Positions 1-5,386 are shown, numbered from the stretch's first letter. The stretch: DNA of 7,200 bases from an uncultured Clostridia bacterium (GCA_934486495.1 CAKSPW010000092.1:1-7200), one strand, 5' to 3'. A program made the numbers and translations. The notes: a model not told the origin generated them from the letters alone.

Positions 1-15
1 TACGCAAGGGTTAGG

Positions 16-39
16 GGATGCCGAATGGCATCCTTTTTT
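16..39 (+). terminator. Intrinsic terminator of a gene left of the window
   Basis: A perfect 7-bp stem (GGATGCC with GGCATCC, loop GAAT) is followed by six T. It points rightward, so it would end a + strand transcript that begins outside the window. A reading frame in this region could start with the ATG inside the stem, which is one reason to reject that start for the fragment that follows. Confidence 0.8.
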
Positions 40-218
40 GGTTCGAACATTTACAGTGTGTATCATTTGACGCTTACGGATTAAACCGCACTCAAGAGGT
101 TATAATACATTACAAGTTCATCGGTGAGCTTGATATGCCGGAGAATTTCGACAAGATAAAAGTAAACACAAGAAAAGGTGTTGAGGTTGAGTACTTAAGA
201 ACAACTAAAATGGCATAA
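39..218 (+). pseudogene. 3' remnant of a large serine recombinase (DUF4368-like C-terminus)
   Basis: The frame ends with about 45 residues reading VIIHYKFIGELDMP...NTRKGVEVEYL. This resembles the extreme C-terminal segment (DUF4368-type) of large serine recombinases of Firmicutes mobile elements, where a beta-strand with an HYxFIG core is followed by an 'NTRKGV-EY' tail. The match is from memory, not a search. The frame is closed by TAG at 12-14, and its only ATG (18) lies inside a terminator stem with no ribosome binding site, so no catalytic or zinc domain is present and the fragment is not a gene of its own. It lies on the host side of the tRNA junction. It therefore probably belonged to an earlier element at the same hotspot, or was left by recombination. 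Confidence 0.5.
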
Positions 219-268
219 AAACAAAAAATCGAGTGTTCATAACTTCATACACGTTATGAACACTCGAT
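217..268 (-). terminator. Strong intrinsic terminator, probably of the original tRNA gene
   Basis: Arms 228-243 and 253-268 form a perfect 16-bp stem with a 9-base loop. Read on the minus strand the stem is followed by TTTTTTGTTTTT. It sits directly after the tRNA 3' end at 270-297, also on the minus strand. That is where the terminator of the host tRNA gene should be. It may now also stop read-through from the integrase gene into the chromosome. Confidence 0.88.
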
Positions 269-269
269 A

Positions 270-297
270 TGGTCGGAGTGACAGGACTTGAACCTGT
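270..297 (-). other. tRNA 3'-end fragment: integration junction (att site)
   Basis: On the minus strand this is exactly the 3' part of a tRNA: T-stem ACAGG, loop TTCAAGT, T-stem CCTGT, the 7-base acceptor strand CACTCCG, base A, and CCA. Nothing upstream (298-366 on the + numbering) resembles an anticodon or D arm; a T-rich stretch begins at once. Integrases of this type commonly recombine in tRNA 3' ends, leaving a short fragment at one end of the element and a restored tRNA at the other. The implied first pair C1-G72 with A73 is typical of bacterial tRNA-Pro. That identity is tentative, because the anticodon is not in the window. Confidence 0.85.
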
Positions 298-331
298 TTT
301 TTTTAACGTTCTTAAGCCATATTATAGCCTT

Positions 332-349
332 TGACTAAAATATGACTAA
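332..349. repeat. Tandem TGACTAA repeats, candidate integrase arm sites
   Basis: TGACTAA occurs at 332-338 and again at 343-349, exactly 11 bases apart, so both copies face the same side of the helix. They lie between the att core and the integrase gene. This is where arm-type binding sites for the small N-terminal DNA-binding domain of such integrases are found. The repeat is visible in the sequence; the function is inferred. Confidence 0.4.
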
Positions 350-366
350 CATTTTTCACAGATTGC

Positions 367-1395
367 TTAAAAATGAAAGCTATTAAGTTTTTTTGCTGTT
401 TCATTAGTTCTTGTTTCACGAATATGTGTATATATTGCACGTGTAAGATTTATGTCTGAATGCCCCATTAAAACCTGTGTATCCTTTATATCTACATTCG
501 CTTCAAACAACATTGTTGCATACCCGTGCCGGAGCTGATGCGCAGTTATATGCAGATTATACTTTTCGCAATATTTTTTCCAACGTTTATCAAATTCTCC
601 TTTGCTTAATGGTTTTTCACGCGTTTCCGATGCACTAAATAAAAAACCGGAAAATTTTTTTGGTAAAACCTTATATAAGTTATTCGTTAAAATAATATCG
701 CGGTATGCTGCTTCCGTTTTTAATACCGGTTCATAAATTGCCTTGTTGCCGTCATGAATAACATGATTACGAATTTTTATAACTTTGTTTTTAAAATCTA
801 TATCTTCTCGTCTGATTGCAAGCGCTTCTGATTTTCTGCAACCAGTCCAAAGCAGAAAAAAAGGTAAAAGGTCAAAACCTTCCCAATGAGACGATACTAT
901 TTTCAATTCCTTTGTTGTCGGGATTTCTCTGCGTTTACGTTCAAGATTTTTCGGAACTTTTACAACTGACACAGGATTATACTGTGTATAACCTTGTAAA
1001 ACGGCATAGCAAAAAATCATATTTAAAATGCACCTATAACCTGCAACCGTTTTATATCCATAATTAAGGTTATGTAAGAATACGTCTATATCCTTTGAAG
1101 TTATTTCATTTAACTTATTTTTACTAAAAAAATCCAAAATGTTTTCATATCGCGCTTTTATTCCCTTTTTGTATGTAATTTCTGGAATTGTAGTTCTATA
1201 TTCTGTGTTCCACATATCCGCCAATGTCGCAAAAGATATATTGTCCTTTTCCTCTTGCTTTTTTTGATATTCCATCATTTGACGTGCAATATCCCGTTCG
1301 GCTTTCCGCTCCGTACTTTCCGAACTGTAAAAATAAACTTTTTCGCCGTTAAGTGTAACAACCTTTAAAAATCTGCCGTCTTTTCTTTTTTTCAT
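367..1395 (-). CDS. int: Tyrosine recombinase / phage-type integrase
   Basis: A complete 342-residue site-specific recombinase that would integrate and excise the element at the adjacent tRNA site. Residues 1-35 form a small basic beta-rich arm-binding-like domain (KKRKDGRFLKV), residues about 52-140 the helical core-binding (SAM-like) domain, and residues 155-342 the catalytic domain. The full catalytic set is visible: R187 (TGCRKSE), K226 (LKTE), H286 and R289 (HQLRH), H312 (MGHS) and the nucleophile Y322 (IYTH). ATG at 1395 is chosen because AAGGAG lies about 10 bases upstream and the arm domain begins there. A longer frame starting at 1494 adds 33 residues unlike the family and runs through an inverted repeat. 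No good own promoter was found, so it may be read from fic. Confidence 0.95.
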   Translation of the reverse strand: MKKRKDGRFLKVVTLNGEKVYFYSSESTERKAERDIARQMMEYQKKQEEKDNISFATLADMWNTEYRTTIPEITYKKGIKARYENILDFFSKNKLNEITSKDIDVFLHNLNYGYKTVAGYRCILNMIFCYAVLQGYTQYNPVSVVKVPKNLERKRREIPTTKELKIVSSHWEGFDLLPFFLLWTGCRKSEALAIRREDIDFKNKVIKIRNHVIHDGNKAIYEPVLKTEAAYRDIILTNNLYKVLPKKFSGFLFSASETREKPLSKGEFDKRWKKYCEKYNLHITAHQLRHGYATMLFEANVDIKDTQVLMGHSDINLTRAIYTHIRETRTNETAKKLNSFHF

Positions 1396-1433
1396 TAAAA
1401 AAACACTCCTTTTTCTCGAACATAATTTTGTGT

Positions 1434-1462
1434 TTGACAAATCAGAGTGTATATGATACAAT
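1434..1462 (+). promoter_or_regulatory. Near-consensus promoter pointing away from int
   Basis: TTGACA (1434-1439), a 17-base spacer and TACAAT (1457-1462) read on the + strand, with expected start near 1469. No + strand gene follows. The only thing downstream is a hairpin terminator about 65 bases on. It therefore appears to drive a short untranslated RNA. Confidence 0.6.
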
Positions 1463-1497
1463 ATGTTTGCGATATGTTGTGTATCTATATACACTCT
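1444..1497. repeat. Imperfect inverted repeat in the int leader
   Basis: AGAGTGTATAT-GATACA at 1444-1460 is mirrored by TGTATC-T-ATATACACTCT ending at 1497, with a single inserted base. Between the arms ATATGTT occurs twice (1461-1467 and 1472-1478), 11 bases apart. The repeat overlaps the + strand promoter and lies about 50 bases upstream of the int start. It could be an operator, an excision-factor site, or an RNA hairpin in the int leader. The sequence does not decide between these. Confidence 0.5.
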
Positions 1498-1534
1498 TTC
1501 CCTCGGCTGTTGGTAGCGGTCGGGGGCTTTTTTT
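1469..1534 (+). ncRNA. Candidate small RNA, about 65 nt, antisense to the int leader
   Basis: This is the predicted transcript between the TTGACA/TACAAT promoter and the terminator at 1500-1534. It has no ribosome binding site or open frame of its own. It lies between int and fic, and would be antisense to any fic-int read-through RNA. A similar unit is seen at 2871-2932. Only promoter and terminator logic supports it; no expression evidence is available. Confidence 0.35.
1500..1534 (+). terminator. Hairpin terminator (copy 1 of a shared hairpin)
   Basis: CCCTCGGCTG pairs with the segment ending at G1526 to give about 10 bp, including G-U pairs, followed by seven T (1528-1534). The G-U pairs become C-A mismatches on the other strand, so the hairpin works only for + strand RNA. 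Its T-run overlaps the stop codon of fic on the opposite strand. It shares CCTCGGCTGTTGG with the hairpin at 2902. Confidence 0.7.
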
Positions 1535-2726
1535 ATAGTTCGCTGATCTTATCTAAATTAGCATTGTATAGCACAGGTCGTGATTTCTTTTTAAGTAAAA
1601 ATCCATCATCACAAAGCCGATTTACTATTTTACGAGTTGTCGAAACACTTTTTTTAATAGCAATAGATAACTCGTTTACATCGATGCCGTCATCACCGAA
1701 AACAGTTGCTTGAACAGCTATAAATAATGCCTTTCTATGATCTATGGGTTGATTTAGATGTTCATTAATTTTCTCATCATAAAATTCCAGCTTTTTGATT
1801 TGGTCGCTAAAATAGTTAATTAGATCCATAAGTGACATCTCAATCAATTCGAGAAAATATATTGTAAACGGTGTCAAATCACCTTTATTAAGCTTATCAT
1901 TTGTCAAGTCGAACATTTTATAATATTTTTTTATATCTTTTTTTATTGTATAGGCAAGGCGAAAACCTACCAGCCGATCAATTTGTTTGGATAACAGATA
2001 GCTGCTGATGAAGCGGCTCATCCGTCCGTTCCCGTCATAAAACGGATGTACATATCCAAACATATAGTGCATAACAGCGATGTTGATGAGCGGGTTGTAT
2101 TCGGAATTATTTAGCATAGAAAGCAATGATGACATTACTTCTATGATTTTAGTCTCAGGATATAATCCGGTGTGAATAGTCTTACCTGTCGATTTGTTTT
2201 TTACATACACGTTATCCTTTCTGAAAATATCACCATCCGGTATGTTTTTCTCATCTGTATTCGTGACTTCCGTCAATACAAAATCATCATATAAATTGCG
2301 TATGTCCCGGCAATTATTTAAAGGCACTTTGTCCGATGTTATAAGAAGCGCATATTTTTGTACTATACCATGAAGGCGGTTGCTTTTATCCGACATATTA
2401 TATAAAACTTCTTTAATTTCTTTTCTTGTGCTTGCTACGCCTTCTAATTCATTTGTCAGCTTAACCTCATCTATAAGGCTCTTTTGTGTAAATTGGCTCA
2501 AAGCCACAGAGGGAAGATGAGTTTTTAAAACAAACAATCGTTTGTCAAGTGATTGTATATTCGTAATTAATTGTAAAATTTCGGGGGTTATAACAACAAA
2601 AGCGGGATTTATGCCTACGTTAAAATCATAACGATATGTTGAGATATTATTATAACGCTCCTTATATTCTTGTTCATAATGGTTGTAATCAGAATATTTT
2701 ACTTTATAAAGATATTGATATTTCAT
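1533..2726 (-). CDS. fic: Fic-domain protein (AMP transferase) with winged-helix C-terminus
   Basis: A 397-residue Fic protein, predicted to transfer AMP (or a related nucleotide group) from a nucleotide to a hydroxyl on a target protein. The complete active-site motif HxFx[DE]GNGRxxR is present: H227 is the general base, F229, D231 binds metal, then G232-N233-G234-R235 and R238. An inhibitory helix motif [ST]xxxE[GN] precedes it as TNELEG (T91, E95, G96), placing it in the N-terminally self-inhibited class II rather than with a separate antitoxin. Residues about 330-397 look like a winged helix that may bind DNA. ATG at 2726 has GAGGTG 7 bases upstream; an in-frame GTG at 2741 overlaps that site and is rejected. 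It has its own promoter. The target is unknown. Confidence 0.93.
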   Translation of the reverse strand: MKYQYLYKVKYSDYNHYEQEYKERYNNISTYRYDFNVGINPAFVVITPEILQLITNIQSLDKRLFVLKTHLPSVALSQFTQKSLIDEVKLTNELEGVASTRKEIKEVLYNMSDKSNRLHGIVQKYALLITSDKVPLNNCRDIRNLYDDFVLTEVTNTDEKNIPDGDIFRKDNVYVKNKSTGKTIHTGLYPETKIIEVMSSLLSMLNNSEYNPLINIAVMHYMFGYVHPFYDGNGRMSRFISSYLLSKQIDRLVGFRLAYTIKKDIKKYYKMFDLTNDKLNKGDLTPFTIYFLELIEMSLMDLINYFSDQIKKLEFYDEKINEHLNQPIDHRKALFIAVQATVFGDDGIDVNELSIAIKKSVSTTRKIVNRLCDDGFLLKKKSRPVLYNANLDKISEL

Positions 2727-2751
2727 TTTTCTACACCTCACGATAAATTTA

Positions 2752-2780
2752 ATTATAATACATTTTTAATAAAATGTAAA
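2752..2780 (-). promoter_or_regulatory. Promoter of fic
   Basis: On the minus strand, TTTACA (2775-2780), a 17-base spacer and a perfect TATAAT (2752-2757) precede the fic ribosome binding site. The predicted leader is only about 20 bases. This makes fic a transcription unit separate from the toxin-antitoxin-like operon upstream. Confidence 0.8.
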
Positions 2781-2813
2781 CGCAAATTAAAAATAATTTA
2801 TTAAAAAACGTCA

Positions 2814-2836
2814 TTTTTGATAAATTAAATCAAAAA
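2814..2836. repeat. AT-rich inverted repeat upstream of the fic promoter
   Basis: TTTTTGAT (2814-2821) and ATCAAAAA (2829-2836) are perfect 8-bp arms around a 7-base centre, about 34 bp upstream of the fic -35 box. It could be a regulator site or a weak terminator of the preceding operon. AT-rich spacer of this kind produces such dyads by chance fairly often. Confidence 0.3.
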
Positions 2837-2870
2837 AATGTTCATAATATTATCATTATACAATATTTTA

Positions 2871-2932
2871 TAAAATATTATATTCAATTTATCTTCCGGT
2901 TCCTCGGCTGTTGGCGCAGTCGGAGGATTTTT
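2871..2932 (+). ncRNA. Candidate small RNA, second copy, about 62 nt
   Basis: TACAAT at 2859-2864 lies 43 bases upstream of CCTCGGCTGTTGG, against 44 bases in the unit at 1457-1534. A terminator follows, and there is no reading frame. The -35 region is poor (no TTGACA-like hexamer at the right distance), so this copy is less certain than the first. It lies between fic and the YgiT gene and faces the latter's 3' end. Confidence 0.22.
2901..2932 (+). terminator. Hairpin terminator (copy 2 of a shared hairpin)
   Basis: The stem TCCTC/GAGGA is continued, past a bulged G, by GGCTG/CAGTC (one G-U pair), loop TTGGCG, then ATTTTT. It reads on the + strand although all neighbouring genes are on the minus strand. 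It ends a few bases before the stop codon of the YgiT gene. The first 13 bases, CCTCGGCTGTTGG, are identical to those at 1501-1513. Confidence 0.65.
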
Positions 2933-2941
2933 ATTGTTAAA

Positions 2942-3178
2942 TTAAGTTGCGGTATTTGTATAGTCAATAACAGTTACAGTCAAAGAACTTGAAATCATTT
3001 TTATACTGTCGAGAATTTGCTCGATTTTTCCGGCAACTTCATCTGTGAAATACGCTTCACCACATTGCATACATTTCTCACAGGGAATATTTTCAATAAC
3101 AACAATAAAGTTATCCGTTTTTTCCATAAATTCAGTGGTTGATTTTTCTAAATTACCTCTGCAAAAATGACATCTCAT
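2942..3178 (-). CDS. YgiT-type zinc-finger protein, probable antitoxin
   Basis: A 78-residue protein with C3-x2-C6 and C36-x2-C39 (plus C33), the zinc-binding N-terminal fold of MqsA/YgiT antitoxins. The family includes stand-alone short versions without the C-terminal HTH, as here; the last 30 residues give no clear DNA-binding domain. Its ATG overlaps the TAA of the DUF4258 gene by one base (TAATG), with AAGGAG 12 bases upstream inside that gene, which indicates translational coupling. DUF4258 proteins are repeatedly found beside YgiT-type fingers and are presumed toxins, so the pair is read as toxin then antitoxin. The role is inferred from family and arrangement. Confidence 0.88.
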   Translation of the reverse strand: MRCHFCRGNLEKSTTEFMEKTDNFIVVIENIPCEKCMQCGEAYFTDEVAGKIEQILDSIKMISSSLTVTVIDYTNTAT

Positions 3179-3507
3179 TACTCATTCACTCTCCTTGTTT
3201 TAAAATCTTTATCCCATTCATCAAGGCTGGGATAATATGCAGTTACTGCATAAATAATACCGCCGTCATAGCCTGAAACGGTATGTAAAGGTTTGTTAGC
3301 AACACTTACGCCCGATACCAGACAACTGGGGGTCCTGTAATCCTCCGGATAGTATTCTATAATAGCACCCGAAAAAATACATCTTTTAAAATCTGTTCGT
3401 GTTATATGCCGCTCTCTTAATCTTTTCATTGCGTGTATAGACCATCTTATTCTATCTTCGTTACACGCATTTCTTAAATCGTTTATAGTATACGGAAAAT
3501 TGTTAAT
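3178..3507 (-). CDS. DUF4258 protein, probable toxin, with apparent non-standard start
   Basis: DUF4258 is a small RelE-like-sized family found with YgiT-type antitoxins. The central and C-terminal parts match it: H-A-x-x-R-x-R-E-R-x-I near the N-terminus, then GAIIEYYPEDY, PSCLVSG, PLHTVSGYDGG and ITAYYP-like strands. The first ATG (3429) would give only 83 residues and would cut off the expected first helix (INDLRNACNEDRIRWSIHA), which is open in frame upstream. That stretch has no ATG, GTG or TTG. AAAGGA at 3517-3522 is followed 9 bases later by ATT (3505-3507), giving 109 residues, the usual length. Either ATT (or ATA/CTG nearby) is used, keeping translation low, or the start codon has been lost by mutation. 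Confidence 0.72.
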   Translation of the reverse strand: MNNFPYTINDLRNACNEDRIRWSIHAMKRLRERHITRTDFKRCIFSGAIIEYYPEDYRTPSCLVSGVSVANKPLHTVSGYDGGIIYAVTAYYPSLDEWDKDFKTRRVNE

Positions 3508-3516
3508 TGTTATCAG

Positions 3517-3522
3517 TCCTTT
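3517..3522 (-). promoter_or_regulatory. Ribosome binding site upstream of the DUF4258 frame
   Basis: AAAGGA on the minus strand, in the 29-base gap after the DUF2442 gene. No ATG, GTG or TTG follows at a usable distance in the DUF4258 frame. In-frame codons after it are CTG (spacing 0), ATA (3), ACA (6) and ATT (9). The site supports a start here rather than at the ATG at 3429, which has no such site. Confidence 0.55.
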
Positions 3523-3536
3523 CAGAAGTTATTTGC

Positions 3537-3782
3537 TCAATTTTCAATAAATACTGATAATTCATGTAATTCATGCGGCGCAATGTCTTGACCGTCTTTC
3601 CATTCGATAGTATTTCCGCAGGGATGCACTGTATTAAAGATGCTTTTATCTTTTAATTCCCCAAACCATTCACCTGATATATATGGTTTTACATCAAATT
3701 TTTTGATAATGCCATTTTCAAGCGTTAAAATAACGTTATAATCGCTTGTTGGTCTGACTGATATAATATTAGGATATTTCAT
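3537..3782 (-). CDS. DUF2442 domain protein, probable antitoxin partner of DUF4160
   Basis: An 81-residue protein covering the whole DUF2442 fold: ISVRPTSDYNVILTLENG, FDVKPYI, a GxFxxLKDKSxFNxV-like segment (here EWFGELKDKSIFNTV) and TIEWKDGQDIAPHEL. These are the hallmark strings of the family. DUF2442 genes commonly follow DUF4160 genes, and the pair is often listed as a putative toxin-antitoxin module. AGGAGGTG overlaps the stop codon of the DUF4160 gene and lies 4-5 bases before this ATG (11-base gap between the genes), so the two are co-translated. Molecular function is not established in what I can recall. Confidence 0.9.
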   Translation of the reverse strand: MKYPNIISVRPTSDYNVILTLENGIIKKFDVKPYISGEWFGELKDKSIFNTVHPCGNTIEWKDGQDIAPHELHELSVFIEN

Positions 3783-3793
3783 GATAACACCTC

Positions 3794-4060
3794 CTATTTT
3801 AATGGGTCAATTCTAAAATAACCATCACCGTTTGAAAGAAGCTTCCAGTTTGCAATTAAATCTTCTCTGTGTATTTCAATCCATGCAAGCAATAATTTTT
3901 GTTTTCCTTTTGGCAAACTTCCCTCTAATATATTCCCCTCAAAATCCACAACAACTTCATCGTCTTGATATTCGGCGTGTAAGTGGGGAATATTATGCTT
4001 GCCGCTTTTTTCATTATACATTTTTACAATAATTCCAAAGAATATGCTTAGTGTTGGCAT
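3794..4060 (-). CDS. DUF4160 domain protein, probable toxin partner of DUF2442
   Basis: An 88-residue, full-length DUF4160 protein: MPTLSIFFGIIVKMY, HNIPHLHAEY, then GNILEGSLPKGKQKLLLAWIE and a C-terminal helix with a final FRIDPLK. The paired histidines in PHLHAEY are the family's most conserved feature. AAAGGATG precedes the ATG by about 6 bases. It is the first gene of a four-gene minus-strand operon: DUF4160, DUF2442, DUF4258, YgiT. A perfect TATAAT lies upstream (see 4087). The toxin assignment rests on pairing with DUF2442 and small size, not on a known mechanism. Confidence 0.9.
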   Translation of the reverse strand: MPTLSIFFGIIVKMYNEKSGKHNIPHLHAEYQDDEVVVDFEGNILEGSLPKGKQKLLLAWIEIHREDLIANWKLLSNGDGYFRIDPLK

Positions 4061-4086
4061 CTTGTATCATCCTTTCTTAAATGTAT

Positions 4087-4092
4087 ATTATA
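4087..4092 (-). promoter_or_regulatory. -10 box of the DUF4160-DUF2442-DUF4258-YgiT operon
   Basis: TATAAT on the minus strand lies within the 12-base palindrome ATATTATAATAT, about 27 bases before the DUF4160 start. The -35 region 17 bases upstream is poor, so the promoter may be weak or need help. The palindrome may serve as a site for the operon's own antitoxin, which is a guess. The rest of 4061-4146 shows only AT-rich spacer. Confidence 0.4.
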
Positions 4093-4146
4093 ATATGTTA
4101 CATAAGTTTTATTTTGTATCTTTAAGCTATAATTATATGCTAATAA

Positions 4147-4845
4147 TTAATCCAAAGTTAGCGTTATCATATATGAATTTTTTGATTTTATTCGACTTAT
4201 AGCATCGTAACTTTCCCATTCTTCTAATATTTTGATAATGTTCTTTTTAAGCTTAGAATCAAAAAATTTAAATAAATCACACTGTAACATGGGTGAGTTT
4301 TGCTGTAAAACATCAAAAACATCTTGTTGCAGATTTTGTGATAATACGGCTAACCTTTCTGCTTCTTTTTCTTTTTGCTCTTGCAAACGCTCCTTTCGTT
4401 TTTCAGCTTCTTTTTTCTTTTTTTGCCTTTCGCATGCTCTTTCTAATTTTTCTTTATGCGCATTTATATTTTCATCAAATGAAAAACACTCACTTTTTGA
4501 ATTGTGGCAATATTCCCACATGTTTTGAAAGTATATTGTTCCTTCATATGAATTATAACAAAATTCTTTAAATTCATAAAACGCTTCAAGAGACCTATCA
4601 CAAGCATTAATTTGTGCTTTTAATGTTTTAGATTTGTTACAAGAAGCAAAACAATTGCATATTTTCTTTTCATATGATTTTATGATAGAGCTATTATTCG
4701 ATGAAAAATGAAAGCTTGCATTTGATTCTTCGGAAGTTCTATGAAATTTTGGATTTGAAGTTCGAGAAGCATATTCTTCATATACTTTTAACGCTTTTTT
4801 TCCAGCAGAAGACAAATGCAATTCAGACGTTACATTTATTTTCAT
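4147..4845 (-). CDS. Unrecognised 232-residue protein with charged coiled coil and possible C-terminal winged helix
   Basis: I do not recognise this protein. Three parts can be seen. Residues 1-130 are Ser/Asn-rich with a scatter of cysteines (C63, C65, C69, C82, C96, C113, C120). Residues about 130-166 are almost all Lys, Glu, Arg and Gln, a continuous charged helix likely to be a coiled coil. Residues about 168-232 look like a small winged helix (VFDVLQQNSPMLQCDLFKFF, then a helix KKNIIKILEEWE and a final beta hairpin ending SYMITLTLD). ATG at 4845 has AGGGGGA about 8 bases upstream, and an ATG at 4866 lacks one. It follows the repressor by 70 bases and may be read with it. No signal peptide or membrane segment is seen, and it is not an ImmA/IrrE protease (no HExxH). 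Confidence 0.75.
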   Translation of the reverse strand: MKINVTSELHLSSAGKKALKVYEEYASRTSNPKFHRTSEESNASFHFSSNNSSIIKSYEKKICNCFASCNKSKTLKAQINACDRSLEAFYEFKEFCYNSYEGTIYFQNMWEYCHNSKSECFSFDENINAHKEKLERACERQKKKKEAEKRKERLQEQKEKEAERLAVLSQNLQQDVFDVLQQNSPMLQCDLFKFFDSKLKKNIIKILEEWESYDAISRIKSKNSYMITLTLD

Positions 4846-4889
4846 AATAAAATCCCCCTTAATCATTTGTAAATTAAAATTATGTATAC

Positions 4890-4908
4890 AATTCCGAATA
4901 ACGGAATT
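4890..4908. repeat. 19-base inverted repeat behind the repressor gene
   Basis: AATTCCG (4890-4896) and CGGAATT (4902-4908) form 7-bp arms around AATAA, in the gap between the repressor and the 232-residue gene. No T-run follows on either strand, so it is a poor terminator. It may be an operator, or a hairpin that lowers expression of the downstream gene. Confidence 0.4.
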
Positions 4909-4915
4909 ATAAATT

Positions 4916-5296
4916 TTATTTTGTATTTATAGTAAAATTTTTTGCATCGTGTTTTATTTCAGATATAATATCCTGTTCAACACTGTTATTACAATCAATG
5001 TCAAGCATTTTGTTAATTGCCGGTTGCATTTCGACGTGTTCTCGATAGGCATTTAATAACTTTTTCTCAACAGCACTCACATGAAAATTATTAATTTGAT
5101 TTAGTCCTAATAATTCGTTGGCATCAGCATTGAGAACTTGAACGATCTTAGAAAACATAAAGAAGTCTGGTTCTCGTTTGTCTTTTTCCCAGTAGTTTAA
5201 GCGCGTTGGAGTAATATTAAGTATTTCTGCTAACTGTCTTTGGTTAAGTCCCTTTTTTTCACGAAGTTTTACAAGCCTACTTCCAAAACCATCCAT
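4916..5296 (-). CDS. XRE-family repressor (CI-like, no peptidase domain)
   Basis: A 126-residue DNA-binding repressor, likely the master regulator that keeps the element quiet. Residues about 4-62 form the HTH_3 domain: LREKKGLNQRQLAEIL, then the recognition helix TPTRLNYWEKDKREPD. Residues 74-101 (VEKKLLNAYREHVEMQPAINKMLDI) match the short C-terminal oligomerisation helix common in regulators of this size. There is no S24 LexA-like peptidase, so induction cannot occur by RecA-stimulated self-cleavage and would need an antirepressor, a separate protease or competition by Cro. ATG at 5296 follows AAGGAAGTG. It is divergent from the Cro-like gene, and three operators lie between them. Confidence 0.92.
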   Translation of the reverse strand: MDGFGSRLVKLREKKGLNQRQLAEILNITPTRLNYWEKDKREPDFFMFSKIVQVLNADANELLGLNQINNFHVSAVEKKLLNAYREHVEMQPAINKMLDIDCNNSVEQDIISEIKHDAKNFTINTK

Positions 5297-5318
5297 TAAA
5301 AATCACTTCCTTAACACT

Positions 5319-5347
5319 AATATACACCATAAAAAAGAAAAAGTCAA
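5319..5347 (-). promoter_or_regulatory. Repressor promoter
   Basis: TTGACT (5342-5347), a 17-base spacer and TATATT (5319-5324) read on the minus strand toward the repressor. Operator O1 (5355-5369) lies just upstream of the -35 box, about 50 bases before the expected start. That is a position from which bound repressor could activate or regulate its own gene. Confidence 0.75.
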
Positions 5348-5354
5348 TAAAAAA

Positions 5355-5369
5355 TTATCAAAATGATAA
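5355..5369. promoter_or_regulatory. Operator O1
   Basis: TTATCAAAATGATAA: 6-bp arms TTATCA/TGATAA around a 3-base centre, perfectly symmetric. It is one of three related 15-base dyads between the divergent regulators. It lies between the two promoters, upstream of both -35 boxes. Confidence 0.75.
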
Positions 5370-5386
5370 CTTTTTTCGAAAAAAGT
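5369..5386. repeat. 18-bp perfect palindrome between the promoters
   Basis: ACTTTTTTCGAAAAAAGT is perfectly self-complementary. It abuts O1 and ends two bases before the -35 box of the cro promoter. The paired T6/A6 tracts should bend the DNA and could act as an UP-like element or help loop the operators together. The function is inferred. Confidence 0.5.

Noticed and set aside
270..340. A complete tRNA gene
   Set aside because: Only T-arm, acceptor strand and CCA are present. The sequence beyond 297 is T-rich and forms neither anticodon nor D arm.
1396..1494. N-terminal extension of the integrase to 1494
   Set aside because: The added 33 residues resemble nothing in the family, have no ribosome binding site, and run through an inverted repeat; ATG at 1395 has a good site.
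4232..4571. Two + strand frames rich in Phe, Ser and Cys
   Set aside because: They are antisense to the Lys/Glu-rich coiled coil of the 232-residue protein, whose composition creates them. They have no ribosome binding site.
4890..4908. Terminator behind the repressor gene
   Set aside because: The stem is only 7 bp and no T-run follows on either strand, so it is listed as a repeat.
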